From the NCBI RefSeq assembly GCF_016865425.1, contig NZ_AP023355.1, forward strand, positions 372,001 through 436,000: a stretch of DNA of 64,000 bases, read 5' to 3'. Under the pieces are notes generated by a model. It did no database searches, was not told the DNA's origin, and saw only the letters and a list, made by a program, of their open reading frames with translations. The stretch comes from Actinocatenispora thailandica. Its GTDB lineage: Bacteria; Actinomycetota; Actinomycetes; Mycobacteriales; Micromonosporaceae. The position numbers and the translations under genes were made by a program. The stretch's first letter is position 1. Every line of letters begins with the position of its first letter. Below are positions 55,827-64,000 of this stretch, one piece after another.

Positions 55827-55956
55827 GGGCCCGGCCCGGTGGCGAGCCGGCGCCGGAGTCCGCGTGAGGGCCCGGCCCGGTGGCGAGCCGGCGCCGGAGT
55901 CCGCGTGAGGGCCCGGCCCGGTGGCGAGCCGGCGCCGGAGTCCCCTGAGGGCCCGA
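55793..55956. repeat. 41-base tandem repeat spanning the MMPL stop codon
   Basis: Four copies start at 55793, 55834, 55875 and 55916, each with GCCCGGTGGCGAGCCGGCGCC and GGAGTCCGCGTGAGG. Copy 1 encodes the MMPL C-terminus and stop. Copies 1-3 are nearly identical, so expansion is recent. It fills the convergent gap up to the phosphatase gene and its self-complementary parts may help termination. Confidence 0.9.
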
Positions 55957-55978
55957 CCCGGCCACCGTGCCGGTGCGG

Positions 55979-56800
55979 TCAGGGCGCCGCCGGGCCCGCC
56001 GAACCGGGCAGCATCCGGGGAAGCAACTCGGTCAGGCAGGAGCCGGGCAGGTCGAAGTCGCCGTTGACGGCGAGGTACCCGGGCGCCTCCCACGGCCGCT
56101 CGGTGTCAGCCGGCAGCGGCAGGTACCGCCCGCCGGCCTGCTGCACGATCAGCGCACCGGCTGCCACGTCCCACGGGTGGATGCCGTACGCGTAGGCGCA
56201 GCCGGCGCCGGCCGCCACGTACGCCAGGGCCAGCGCGGTCGACCCCATCCGCCGCACCGCGCCGAACTCGCGCAGCAGCGTGGTGTACTCCGCGACGCCG
56301 CGGCCGGCGGCCAGCGTGCCGGGCCCCGGGTACGAGGTGATCAGCACGTTCTGCGCGTCGGTCGCCGGGCCGGTGGAGCGCAGCGGCTCGCCGTCCCGGT
56401 ACGCGCCGTGCAGCGTCGCGGAGAACGCGGTGTCCCGCATCACGTCGTAGATCACCCCGGCGACCAGCCGGTCGTCGACCACCGCGCCGATCGACACCGC
56501 GAAGAACGGCAGCCCGAGGGCGAAGTTGGCGGTCCCGTCGATCGGGTCGACCAGCCACCGCACCGTGCCGTGCCCGCTGGCGCCGCCCTCCTCGCCGAGC
56601 ACCGCCGAGTCCGGCCAGGCGCCGAGCAGTTCGGCCCGCAGTACCTGCTCGGTGCGCCGGTCGTGCTCGGTGACCAGGTCGTGGTGGTCCCGCTTGTAGC
56701 TGGGCTGCTGGGCCTGCGCGAACGCGGCCCGCAGCGGGTCACCGACGCCGCGCGCGGCGCGAACGGCGATGTCCTCCAGCGGTACGGACAGATCGGTCAT
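55979..56800 (-). CDS. Inositol monophosphatase family protein
   Basis: Metal-dependent phosphatase of 273 residues. Metal ligands are in 'GEEGG' (about residues 70-74), 'DPIDGTANFALGLPFF' (about 85-100) and 'GIHPWDVAAGALIVQQAGG'. Substrates in the family include inositol phosphate, histidinol phosphate, fructose bisphosphate and 3'-phosphoadenosine phosphate; this one cannot be assigned. It is convergent with the MMPL gene. It precedes, on the same strand, no other gene, being followed by the repeat array. Confidence 0.92.
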   Translation of the reverse strand: MTDLSVPLEDIAVRAARGVGDPLRAAFAQAQQPSYKRDHHDLVTEHDRRTEQVLRAELLGAWPDSAVLGEEGGASGHGTVRWLVDPIDGTANFALGLPFFAVSIGAVVDDRLVAGVIYDVMRDTAFSATLHGAYRDGEPLRSTGPATDAQNVLITSYPGPGTLAAGRGVAEYTTLLREFGAVRRMGSTALALAYVAAGAGCAYAYGIHPWDVAAGALIVQQAGGRYLPLPADTERPWEAPGYLAVNGDFDLPGSCLTELLPRMLPGSAGPAAP

Positions 56801-56840
56801 GCGGCGGGTTCCTCACAGGGTGTGTCGGGGGCCGCCGGGG

Positions 56841-56950
56841 CCCGGCGGTCGGGCGGCGGTGCCCGGTGACGCCGAACGGTGCTGCCCGGCGGTCGGTCGG
56901 CGGTGCCCGGTGGCGCCGAACGGTGCTGCCCGGCGGTCGGTCGGCGGAGC
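56841..56950. repeat. 44-base tandem repeat, two and a half copies
   Basis: CCCGGCGGTCGGTCGGCGGT begins at 56841 (one variant base), 56885 and 56929, with GCCGAACGGTGCTG between copies. It lies in the gap between the phosphodiesterase stop and the phosphatase start. Confidence 0.85.
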
Positions 56951-56970
56951 CGGGTGGGTGCCGGCCAGTG

Positions 56971-57717
56971 TCAGCCGACGGCGGCCAGCACGCCGGGGAT
57001 GTCGTTCACGCACAGCGCGTCGACCCCGGCCTTGGCGAGCGCCGGCGCGCGGTCCGCGGCCGGGCACCACACCAGTACCTCCAGACCCGCGCGGTGCGCG
57101 ACCTCGACCGCGTAGCCGTGGTCGTACTGGATCGCCGGGTCCGGTTGCAGCGAGCTGGGGCCGAACGAGTCGGCGTGCAGGCCGACGAGGTCGGCGCCGA
57201 GGCCGGCCGCCGCGGCGATCGCCGGCCCGAGCGGGTACGCCAGCCAGTGCACCAGGCAGGTCGCCAGCCCCGGTACCGCCTCCTTCAGTTCGACCAGCAG
57301 CGACGGGTCGAACGCGGTCGCGAACAGCCGGCGCCGGGACAGCTCGGCGGCCAGTACCGGCGCCACCAGCGCCGCGGTGCGCCGGTCCGGCGCGGCGACC
57401 GCGTCCTCGACCGGCGTCTTGACGTCGATGTCGAGGCCGACCTCGGTGGGCAGTTCGGCGAGCACGTCGGCGAACCGCAGCACGCCCTTCCCGGCCAGTT
57501 CGTCCGCGGTCTGCTCCAGCACGAACACCCCGTCCGGAGTGGCCGGGTTGTGGTAGACCATCAGCTCGTCGTCCGCGCAGCGCTGCACGTCCAGTTCCAG
57601 CCAGTCGGTCAGCTCGATCGCGGCCCGGTACGAGGCCATGGTGTTCTCGGCCAGGCCGGCGACGGTGCCCTTGCCGAGGCCGCGATGGCCCAGCACGGCC
57701 GGGGTGGAGTCGAACAT
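56971..57717 (-). CDS. Glycerophosphodiester phosphodiesterase family protein
   Basis: TIM-barrel enzyme of 248 residues that hydrolyses glycerophosphodiesters. 'VLGHRGLG' (about residues 8-15), 'AENTMASYRAAIE' with metal Glu, 'LELDVQ' and 'VYHNPATPDG' carry the active-site set. The second His is followed by Asn where many members have Asp. ATG 57717 follows GGAAGGA. It is divergent from the carotenoid cluster and upstream of the phosphatase gene on the same strand, separated by the 44-base repeat; the two could act in phospholipid turnover. Confidence 0.9.
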   Translation of the reverse strand: MFDSTPAVLGHRGLGKGTVAGLAENTMASYRAAIELTDWLELDVQRCADDELMVYHNPATPDGVFVLEQTADELAGKGVLRFADVLAELPTEVGLDIDVKTPVEDAVAAPDRRTAALVAPVLAAELSRRRLFATAFDPSLLVELKEAVPGLATCLVHWLAYPLGPAIAAAAGLGADLVGLHADSFGPSSLQPDPAIQYDHGYAVEVAHRAGLEVLVWCPAADRAPALAKAGVDALCVNDIPGVLAAVG

Positions 57718-57834
57718 GCGCGTCCTTCCTTGCCGGGTCGGGCGCCGCCGTCGGCAGCCGTGGCGTGGCGGGCGGCGGGCGTGGTGCGCCTGACCCCTAC
57801 CCAACCAGGCGCGGGCCGCGGGCGTACGGCTGGG

Positions 57835-59277
<1,443 letters not shown>

Positions 59278-59281
<4 letters not shown>

Positions 59282-60765
59282 GGACGGTACCGGGGCGCAC
59301 CGACCGGGTGGTGGTCGTCGGCGCCGGGCTGGGCGGGCTGGCGGCGGCGATCCGGCTGGCCGGCGCGGGCCGGGCGGTGACCGTACTGGAACGGGCCGAC
59401 GGGCCCGGCGGCCGGGCGGGCCTGCTGCGCCGCAACGGTTTCCGGTTCGATGCCGGGCCGACGGTGCTGACCGCCCCGCAGCTGATCGGCGACACGCTCG
59501 CCGCGGTCGGCGAACGGCTCGACGACTGGCTCACGCTGACCCGGCTGGATCCGGCCTACCGGGCGCACTTTCCGGACGGGTCCACGCTGGACGTCAGGAC
59601 CGACACCGCTGCGATGGCCGGCGAGATCGCGGCGCTGTGCGGGCCCCGGGAGGCGGACGGCTACCTGCGGTTCGCCGACTACGCGCGCCGGCTGTACCGG
59701 ATCGAGTGGCGCGACTTCATCGACCGCAACTTCGACCGGCCCACCGACCTGCTGACGGCCAACCTGGCGCGGCTGGTCGCCGCCGGTGGGTTCCGCAGCC
59801 TCGACGCGAAGATCGGCCAGTTCTTCCGCGACCCGCGGACCCGCCGGATCTTCTCGTTCCAGGCGCTGTACGCGGGGGTCGCGCCGCACCGGGCGCTCGC
59901 GCTCTACGCGGTCATCTCGTACCTGGACACCGTCGCCGGGGTGTACTTCCCGCGCGGCGGCCTGGCCGCGGTGGCGCGGGCGATGGCCGGCGTGGCGGTC
60001 AAGCACGGCGTCGACCTCCGGTACGGCACCGAGGTGACCGGGATCGAACGGCGCGCCGGGCGGGCCACCGGGGTCACCACCGCTGGCGGGCAGCGGTTCG
60101 CCGCCGACGCGGTGGTGCTCAACCCGGACCTGCCGGTCGCGTACCGCGAGCTGCTGGGCCGGCCGCCGCGCCGGTTGCGGTACTCGCCGTCCTGCGTGCT
60201 GCTGCACCTCGGGGCGACGGCCGCGTACCGCGGTGCCGCGCACCACAACGTCCACTTCGGACGGTCCTGGCGGCCGGTGTTCGACGACGTGATCGAGCGC
60301 GGGGTACCGATGCGTGACCCGTCGCTGCTGATCACCAACCCGAGCCGCACCGACCCGACGCTCGCCCCGGCCGGGCAGCACACCTACTACCTCCTGGCGC
60401 CCGCGCCGAACCTCGCGCACCGGAACCGGATCGACTGGGCCGACTTCGGCCCCCGCTACGCCGACCGGCTGCTGTCCACCGCGGAGTCGATGGGGTACGT
60501 GGGACTGTCGGCCGCGGTGACCGAGCGGGTGGTGGTGACGCCGGCCGACTGGGCCGCGGCCGGGATGGCCGCCGGTACCCCGTTCGCGGCGGCGCACACC
60601 TTCGGCCAGACCGGCCCGTTGCGGCCGGGGAACCTGGCGCCGGGCCTGTCCAACGTGGTGTTCGTCGGGTCCGGCACCCAGCCCGGGGTCGGCGTGCCGA
60701 TGGTACTGGTCTCCGGCCGGCTCGCCGCCGAACGCATCACCGGCCCGGCGCCGGGTCGGCGATGA
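59278..60765 (+). CDS. crtI: Phytoene desaturase / carotenoid dehydrogenase family
   Basis: FAD oxidoreductase of 495 residues that introduces double bases into phytoene-type carotenoids. The N-terminal dinucleotide fold is 'VVVVGAGLGGLAAAIRLAGAG' (about residues 11-31), then 'GPGGRAGLLRRNGFRFDAGPTVLT'. The C-terminal FAD/substrate motif is 'VVFVGSGTQPGVGVPMVLVSGRLAAERI'. GTG 59278 overlaps the stop of the small ORF and the stop overlaps crtY (ATGA). The number of desaturation steps cannot be told from sequence. Confidence 0.93.
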
Positions 60766-61913
60766 CCGCCCCGGCCACCGCGGTCGACGTCGCGCTGGTC
60801 GGCGGCGGCGGGGCGGCGCACTGCCTGCTGCACGCGCTCGCCGGGGCCGGTGTCGCGCTCTCCGTCGCGGTGCTGGATCCCGTGTCGCACCAGGGAAACG
60901 ACCGCACCTGGTGTTTCTGGGACCGCGGTACCAGCCCGGTCGAGCCGGCGGTGCGCCGGCGCTGGCCGGCGCTGCGGGTCGTCGGCCCGGACGGGGTGGC
61001 ACACCAGCTGGCGCCGGTCTCGTACGCGATGGTCCGGTCGGCCGACTTCTACCGGCTGGTGCGGGACCGGTGCGCGGCGGGCGGCCTGGACGTGCGCTGG
61101 CTGTCGACGGCCGTGCACGCGGTACGGCCGGCCGGTGACCTGGTCCGGCTGGCCACCGACGCGGGCGAGCTGACCGCGCGCTGGGTGTTCGACTCCCGGC
61201 CGCGGCCGCCGGACCGGCCGGGCGCGACGACGCTGCTGCAACACTTCCGCGGTCGCTGGCTGGTCGGCGCCCGGCTCGACCGGTCCGCGGCGACCCTGAT
61301 GGACTTCACCGTGCCGCAGCCGGAGTCGGGGCTGGCCTTCGGCTACCTGCTACCGGTGGACGAGCGGCGCGCGCTGGTCGAGTACACCGTGTTCTCCCGG
61401 TCCCGGCTGGCATCCGAGGAGTACGACGTCGCGCTGTCCCGGCTGTGCGACCGGCTCGGCGTCGGCACCGCGACGGTCGAGTCCACCGAGGACGGGGTCA
61501 TCCCGATGACCGACGGCGGGTTCGCCCGCCGGGCCGCACCGCGGGTGTACCGGTTGGGTACCGCCGGCGGCGCGACCCGGCCAGCGACCGGGTACACGTT
61601 CGCCACCATGCTGCGGCAGGCGACGGTGGTGGCGGCGCGGCTCGCCGCCGGGGTCGAGCCGGTGCCGCCCCGCCCGTACCCGGTGCGGCACCTGCGCTAC
61701 GACGCGATCCTGCTGCGGGCGGTCGATCGTGGCCTGGTGGACGGCCGGCGGCTGTTCACCGACCTGCTGACGCGGCACCCGCCGGCACGCATTCTCGGCT
61801 TCCTGGACGGCACCTCGACCCGGCGGGACGAGGCGCGGATCCTGGCCGGTACGCCGATTCCCGCGATGATGCGGGCCACCGCCGGCTGGCTGGCCGGTAC
61901 CGTCCGCCGCTGA
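60762..61913 (+). CDS. crtY: Lycopene cyclase (CrtY type)
   Basis: Flavoprotein cyclase of 383 residues that closes the ends of lycopene. 'VDVALVGGGGAAHCLLHALAG' is the N-terminal nucleotide-binding fold. 'NDRTWCFWDRG', 'VFDSRPRPP', 'QHFRGRWLVG' and 'GTAGGATRPATGYTF' are the lycopene-cyclase motifs in order. ATG 60762 overlaps the crtI stop by four bases. Together with crtI it predicts a cyclic carotenoid such as beta- or gamma-carotene, provided a phytoene synthase exists elsewhere. Confidence 0.92.
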   Translation: MTAPATAVDVALVGGGGAAHCLLHALAGAGVALSVAVLDPVSHQGNDRTWCFWDRGTSPVEPAVRRRWPALRVVGPDGVAHQLAPVSYAMVRSADFYRLVRDRCAAGGLDVRWLSTAVHAVRPAGDLVRLATDAGELTARWVFDSRPRPPDRPGATTLLQHFRGRWLVGARLDRSAATLMDFTVPQPESGLAFGYLLPVDERRALVEYTVFSRSRLASEEYDVALSRLCDRLGVGTATVESTEDGVIPMTDGGFARRAAPRVYRLGTAGGATRPATGYTFATMLRQATVVAARLAAGVEPVPPRPYPVRHLRYDAILLRAVDRGLVDGRRLFTDLLTRHPPARILGFLDGTSTRRDEARILAGTPIPAMMRATAGWLAGTVRR

Positions 61914-61965
61914 CCGAGCCGAGCCGCCGGTACCGGCGTGCGCGCTGCCGGTAGCGTCAGGCGCC

Positions 61966-62679
61966 ATGGGAACCGAGCTCGCGCTGCGCCGCGCCGGGCG
62001 TGCCTGGCACGGCGCGCTCGCGGTACTGCTCACGGCCGCGCTGGTCGCGCAGGTCGTGCTGGTGTGCACCGGAGGGGACGGCGACACCGAGGTGTCGGTC
62101 ACGGCCCGGCTGGTGCGCACGTTCAGCTTCTTCACCATCCAGAGCAACCTCCTGGTGCTCGCCGACTGCCTCGTCCGGGCGGTACGGCCGGACGCCGACG
62201 GAACGCTGCGCCGGGTGCTCCGGCTCGACGCGCTGCTCGGCATCACCGTGACCGGCCTGGTGTTCGCGCTGGTCCTGGCCGGTGACAGCCACCCGACCGG
62301 GCTGGCCTGGTGGCTGAACCTGATGTTCCACTACGCGGCGCCGCCGATCGCCGTGGTGGGCTGGCTGCTGTTCGGCCCGCGCCGCCGGATCGACCCCGGC
62401 TCGCTCGGGCTCGCGCTGATCTGGCCGCTGCTGTGGATCGGCTACACGCTCGGGCACGGTGCGGTGAGCGGCTGGTACCCCTATCCGTTCCTGACCGTCA
62501 CCGACCTCGGCTACCCGGTGGCGCTGCGGAACCTCGCGTTCGTGGTGATACTCGGGCTGGTCCTGCTCGCCGCCTTCGCCGGGCTCGACCGGCTCCTCGC
62601 CCGCAGCCGCTGGACCGGCGGTACCGCCGTGGCGGAACCCGCCGCGGCGCTGCCGGAGCCGGACACCGCCGGCGACTGA
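61966..62679 (+). CDS. Pr6Pr family membrane protein
   Basis: Membrane protein of 237 residues with six predicted helices. 'FSFFTIQSNLLVLADCLVRA' and 'LNLMFHYAAPPIAVVGWLLFGPR' match the Pr6Pr/FAR-17a-like family, and 'YTLGHGAVSGWYPYPFLTVTDLGYP' is its most conserved part. Function is unknown in bacteria; eukaryotic relatives hydrolyse fatty-acid esters. TAGCGT (61952-61957) lies eight bases before the ATG, so it has its own near-leaderless promoter and is not simply part of the crt operon. Confidence 0.85.
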   Translation: MGTELALRRAGRAWHGALAVLLTAALVAQVVLVCTGGDGDTEVSVTARLVRTFSFFTIQSNLLVLADCLVRAVRPDADGTLRRVLRLDALLGITVTGLVFALVLAGDSHPTGLAWWLNLMFHYAAPPIAVVGWLLFGPRRRIDPGSLGLALIWPLLWIGYTLGHGAVSGWYPYPFLTVTDLGYPVALRNLAFVVILGLVLLAAFAGLDRLLARSRWTGGTAVAEPAAALPEPDTAGD

Positions 62680-62680
62680 G

Positions 62681-63216
62681 TCACTCGCCGGTGGTGCCGT
62701 CGATCGCCTCGCGCAGCAGGTCGGCGTGACCCACGTGGCGGGCGTACTCCTCGACCATGTGCAACAGCACGAACCGGACGCTCGCCGGCCCGAACTCGTC
62801 GTTGTCGACGATCCGGTCCAGGTCGGCCTCGCCGAGCCGCTGGTACACCGCCCGGGACTCGTCGCAGGCGGTGAGGTAATCGGCGTACACCTCGCCGGCC
62901 GGCGTCGGATCCGCCTCGTCGTACCACTCCTCGCCCTGCCCGGTCCGGTACATCCGGTACGGGTGGAACGCCGGTGCGGTGCCGCCCAGCCGCACCCCGA
63001 ACCAGTACCGCTCGGCGCCCTGCAGGTGGCGCAGCAGCCCGAGCAGGCTCAGCTCGGACGCCAACGGCCGCCGGCGCAGCTCGGCGTCGGTCAACCCGCT
63101 GCACTTCCACACCAGCGTCGCCCGGTGGAAGTCGAGCATCCCGCCGAGCACCGCCTGCCACGACCCCGCCAGTACCGGCTGCGGCCGGGCATCGCGCCGA
63201 TCACCACCTCGTCCAT
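62681..63216 (-). pseudogene. DinB-family (DUF664) protein, frameshift near the start
   Basis: Four-helix metal-binding bundle: 'LDFHRATLVWKCSGLTDAELRRRPL', 'SLLGLLRHLQGAERYWF', and 'LLHMVEEYARHVGHADLLREAIDG' with the His ligands. A strong GGAGG sits five bases before ATG 63216, which reads 'MDEVVIG' and then leaves the frame of the rest at about 63193-63195. One missing base there would give the expected 'GRDARPQP'. Either the assembly lacks a base or the gene is disrupted. Otherwise translation would need a later start in the second frame, for example near 'MLDFHRA'. Confidence 0.7.
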
Positions 63217-63340
63217 CCGGACCTCCGTTTCGTCTCGGGACGGTGCACGCCGCGCGGGCACCGAGCATCGCCGGTACAGACGGCGCTCGCGCACCGGAAT
63301 CATCGCTCCGGGACACGGGAAACCCTGGTGCCGGTCGCCG

Positions 63341-63511
63341 GTGGCGCGGCACCCGGCGGTGTCCCCGGCGGCACGGCACCCGGCGGTGTCGCCGGCGGCA
63401 CGGCACCCGGCGGTGTCGCCGGCGGCACGGCACCCGGCGGTGTCGCCGGCGGCACGGCACCCGGCGGTGTCGCCGGCGGCGTGTCACCCGGCGGTGTCGC
63501 TGGCGGGCGGC
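63341..63511. repeat. 27-base tandem repeat, six copies
   Basis: CACCCGGCGGTGTC recurs at 63350, 63377, 63404, 63431, 63458 and 63485, an exact 27-base period (GGCGGCACGGCACCCGGCGG core). Since 27 is a multiple of three, both strands stay open: Gly-Gly-Thr-Ala-Pro-type on the forward and Pro-Pro-Gly-Ala-Val-type on the reverse. It lies between the divergent DinB and hydrolase genes; no gene is called on it. Confidence 0.92.
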
Positions 63512-63554
63512 TCGACACCGATGAGTTCCGGCCGGCGGTACCGTCCACACCGGT

Positions 63555-64000
63555 ATGACGACGACACACGTGCTTCCCACCAAGGGCGCCGAGATCACCT
63601 ACGACGTGCACGGGCCGCTGCCCACCGCGGACGGCCGGCCGCCACTGGTCATGATCGGCCAGCCGATGGACGCCTCCGGGTTCGCCGCGCTGGCCGCGCA
63701 GTTCCCGGACCGCACCGTCGTCACCTACGACCCGCGCGGCCTCGGCCGCAGCACCCGCTCCGACGGCCGGGTCGACCAGATCCCGCAGACTCAGGCGGCC
63801 GATGTGCACGCGCTGATCGGTGCGCTCGACGCCGGGCCGGTCGAGATGTTCGCCAGCAGCGGCGGCGCGGTGACCGCACTGGCGCTGGTCGCGACGTACC
63901 CGAACGACGTGACCACGCTCGTCGCGCACGAGCCGCCGATGATCCCGGTCTTGCCGGACGCTGCCGCCGCGGCACGGGCCGCCGACGCCTGGCGCTCGGC
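63555..64000 (+). CDS. Alpha/beta hydrolase, 3' end outside window
   Basis: First 148 residues of a hydrolase. It has a beta-strand start 'GAEITYDVHGPLP', 'PLVMIGQPMDASGFAAL', 'VVTYDPRGLGRSTRSDG' and the nucleophile elbow 'EMFASSGGAVTALALV', where the usual first Gly of GxSxG is Ala. 'HEPPMIPVLPDA' continues the fold. TACCGT (63539-63544) lies ten bases before the ATG. The acid and His are beyond the edge, so activity cannot be judged. Confidence 0.85.
   Translation, partial: MTTTHVLPTKGAEITYDVHGPLPTADGRPPLVMIGQPMDASGFAALAAQFPDRTVVTYDPRGLGRSTRSDGRVDQIPQTQAADVHALIGALDAGPVEMFASSGGAVTALALVATYPNDVTTLVAHEPPMIPVLPDAAAAARAADAWRS

Noticed and set aside
55793-55956. Repeat arrays considered as CRISPR
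   Set aside because: All arrays in the window are head-to-tail units without unique spacers, and no cas genes are present.
63300-63929. Reverse-strand Pro-rich frame across the 27-base array
   Set aside because: It lies antisense to the hydrolase gene and owes its length to the repeat being a multiple of three.

Overview
This window is from a very GC-rich actinobacterium. The strongest evidence is a complete 16S-23S-5S rRNA operon (26317-31541) with no spacer tRNA genes. Its 16S sequence, the many GTG starts, SepH, a SigE-family sigma factor, a mycothiol-dependent enzyme family and a chaplin protein all fit an actinomycete. I infer a Micromonosporaceae-like organism; the genus is not resolved here. 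No phage, insertion sequence, CRISPR array or plasmid function is visible, so this looks like ordinary chromosome with accessory transport, efflux and secretion genes.

Layout. 1-9.2 kb: end of a sensor kinase, a purine permease, a MarR/MFS pair, a mycothiol-type enzyme, an RNA 2',3'-cyclic phosphodiesterase and a PadR-ABC cassette. 9.2-15 kb: housekeeping genes sepH, serC, a type-2 citrate synthase and pdxH. 15.4-25.6 kb: a divergent oxidoreductase/HxlR pair, an aldose epimerase, a sigma factor with a membrane-anchored partner, an MFS/MarR/hydrolase operon, L-serine dehydratase and hemolysin III. 25.6-31.6 kb: the rRNA operon with tandem promoters, a 23S processing stem and a strong terminator. 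31.6-43.5 kb: secreted and envelope proteins (LPXTG-anchored chaplin, sedolisin, transpeptidase lipoprotein, trypsin-like protease), peptide deformylase, a stress protein and two MFS pumps. 43.5-53.5 kb: an FHA protein, an aldo/keto reductase, an ABC exporter with an ArsR-type regulator, a frameshifted histidine kinase, a hydrolase and an acyltransferase. 53.6-64 kb: an MMPL exporter, two phosphoesterases, a carotenoid cluster (GGPP synthase, CrtI, CrtY), a Pr6Pr membrane protein, a DinB-like gene and a partial hydrolase.

Cross-cutting themes. (1) Many genes carry a TAGSST/TANNNT -10 box that ends about 6 bases before the start codon, which indicates leaderless mRNAs. (2) Operons are packed with 4-base ATGA/GTGA overlaps; in the PadR-ABC cassette this junction is triplicated. 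(3) GC-rich minisatellites (units of 6, 26, 27, 41, 44, 57 and about 68 bases) sit at gene ends and between genes. (4) Three genes look frameshifted: the kinase by an 8-base tandem duplication, GGPP synthase by one base in a G run, and the DinB gene by one base. The two single-base cases could be sequencing errors. I see no clearly novel multi-gene system; the best leads are the triplicated coupling junction, the repeat-bearing ORF between crtE and crtI, the LPXTG chaplin and the nuclease-like/zinc-ribbon/FHA fusion.
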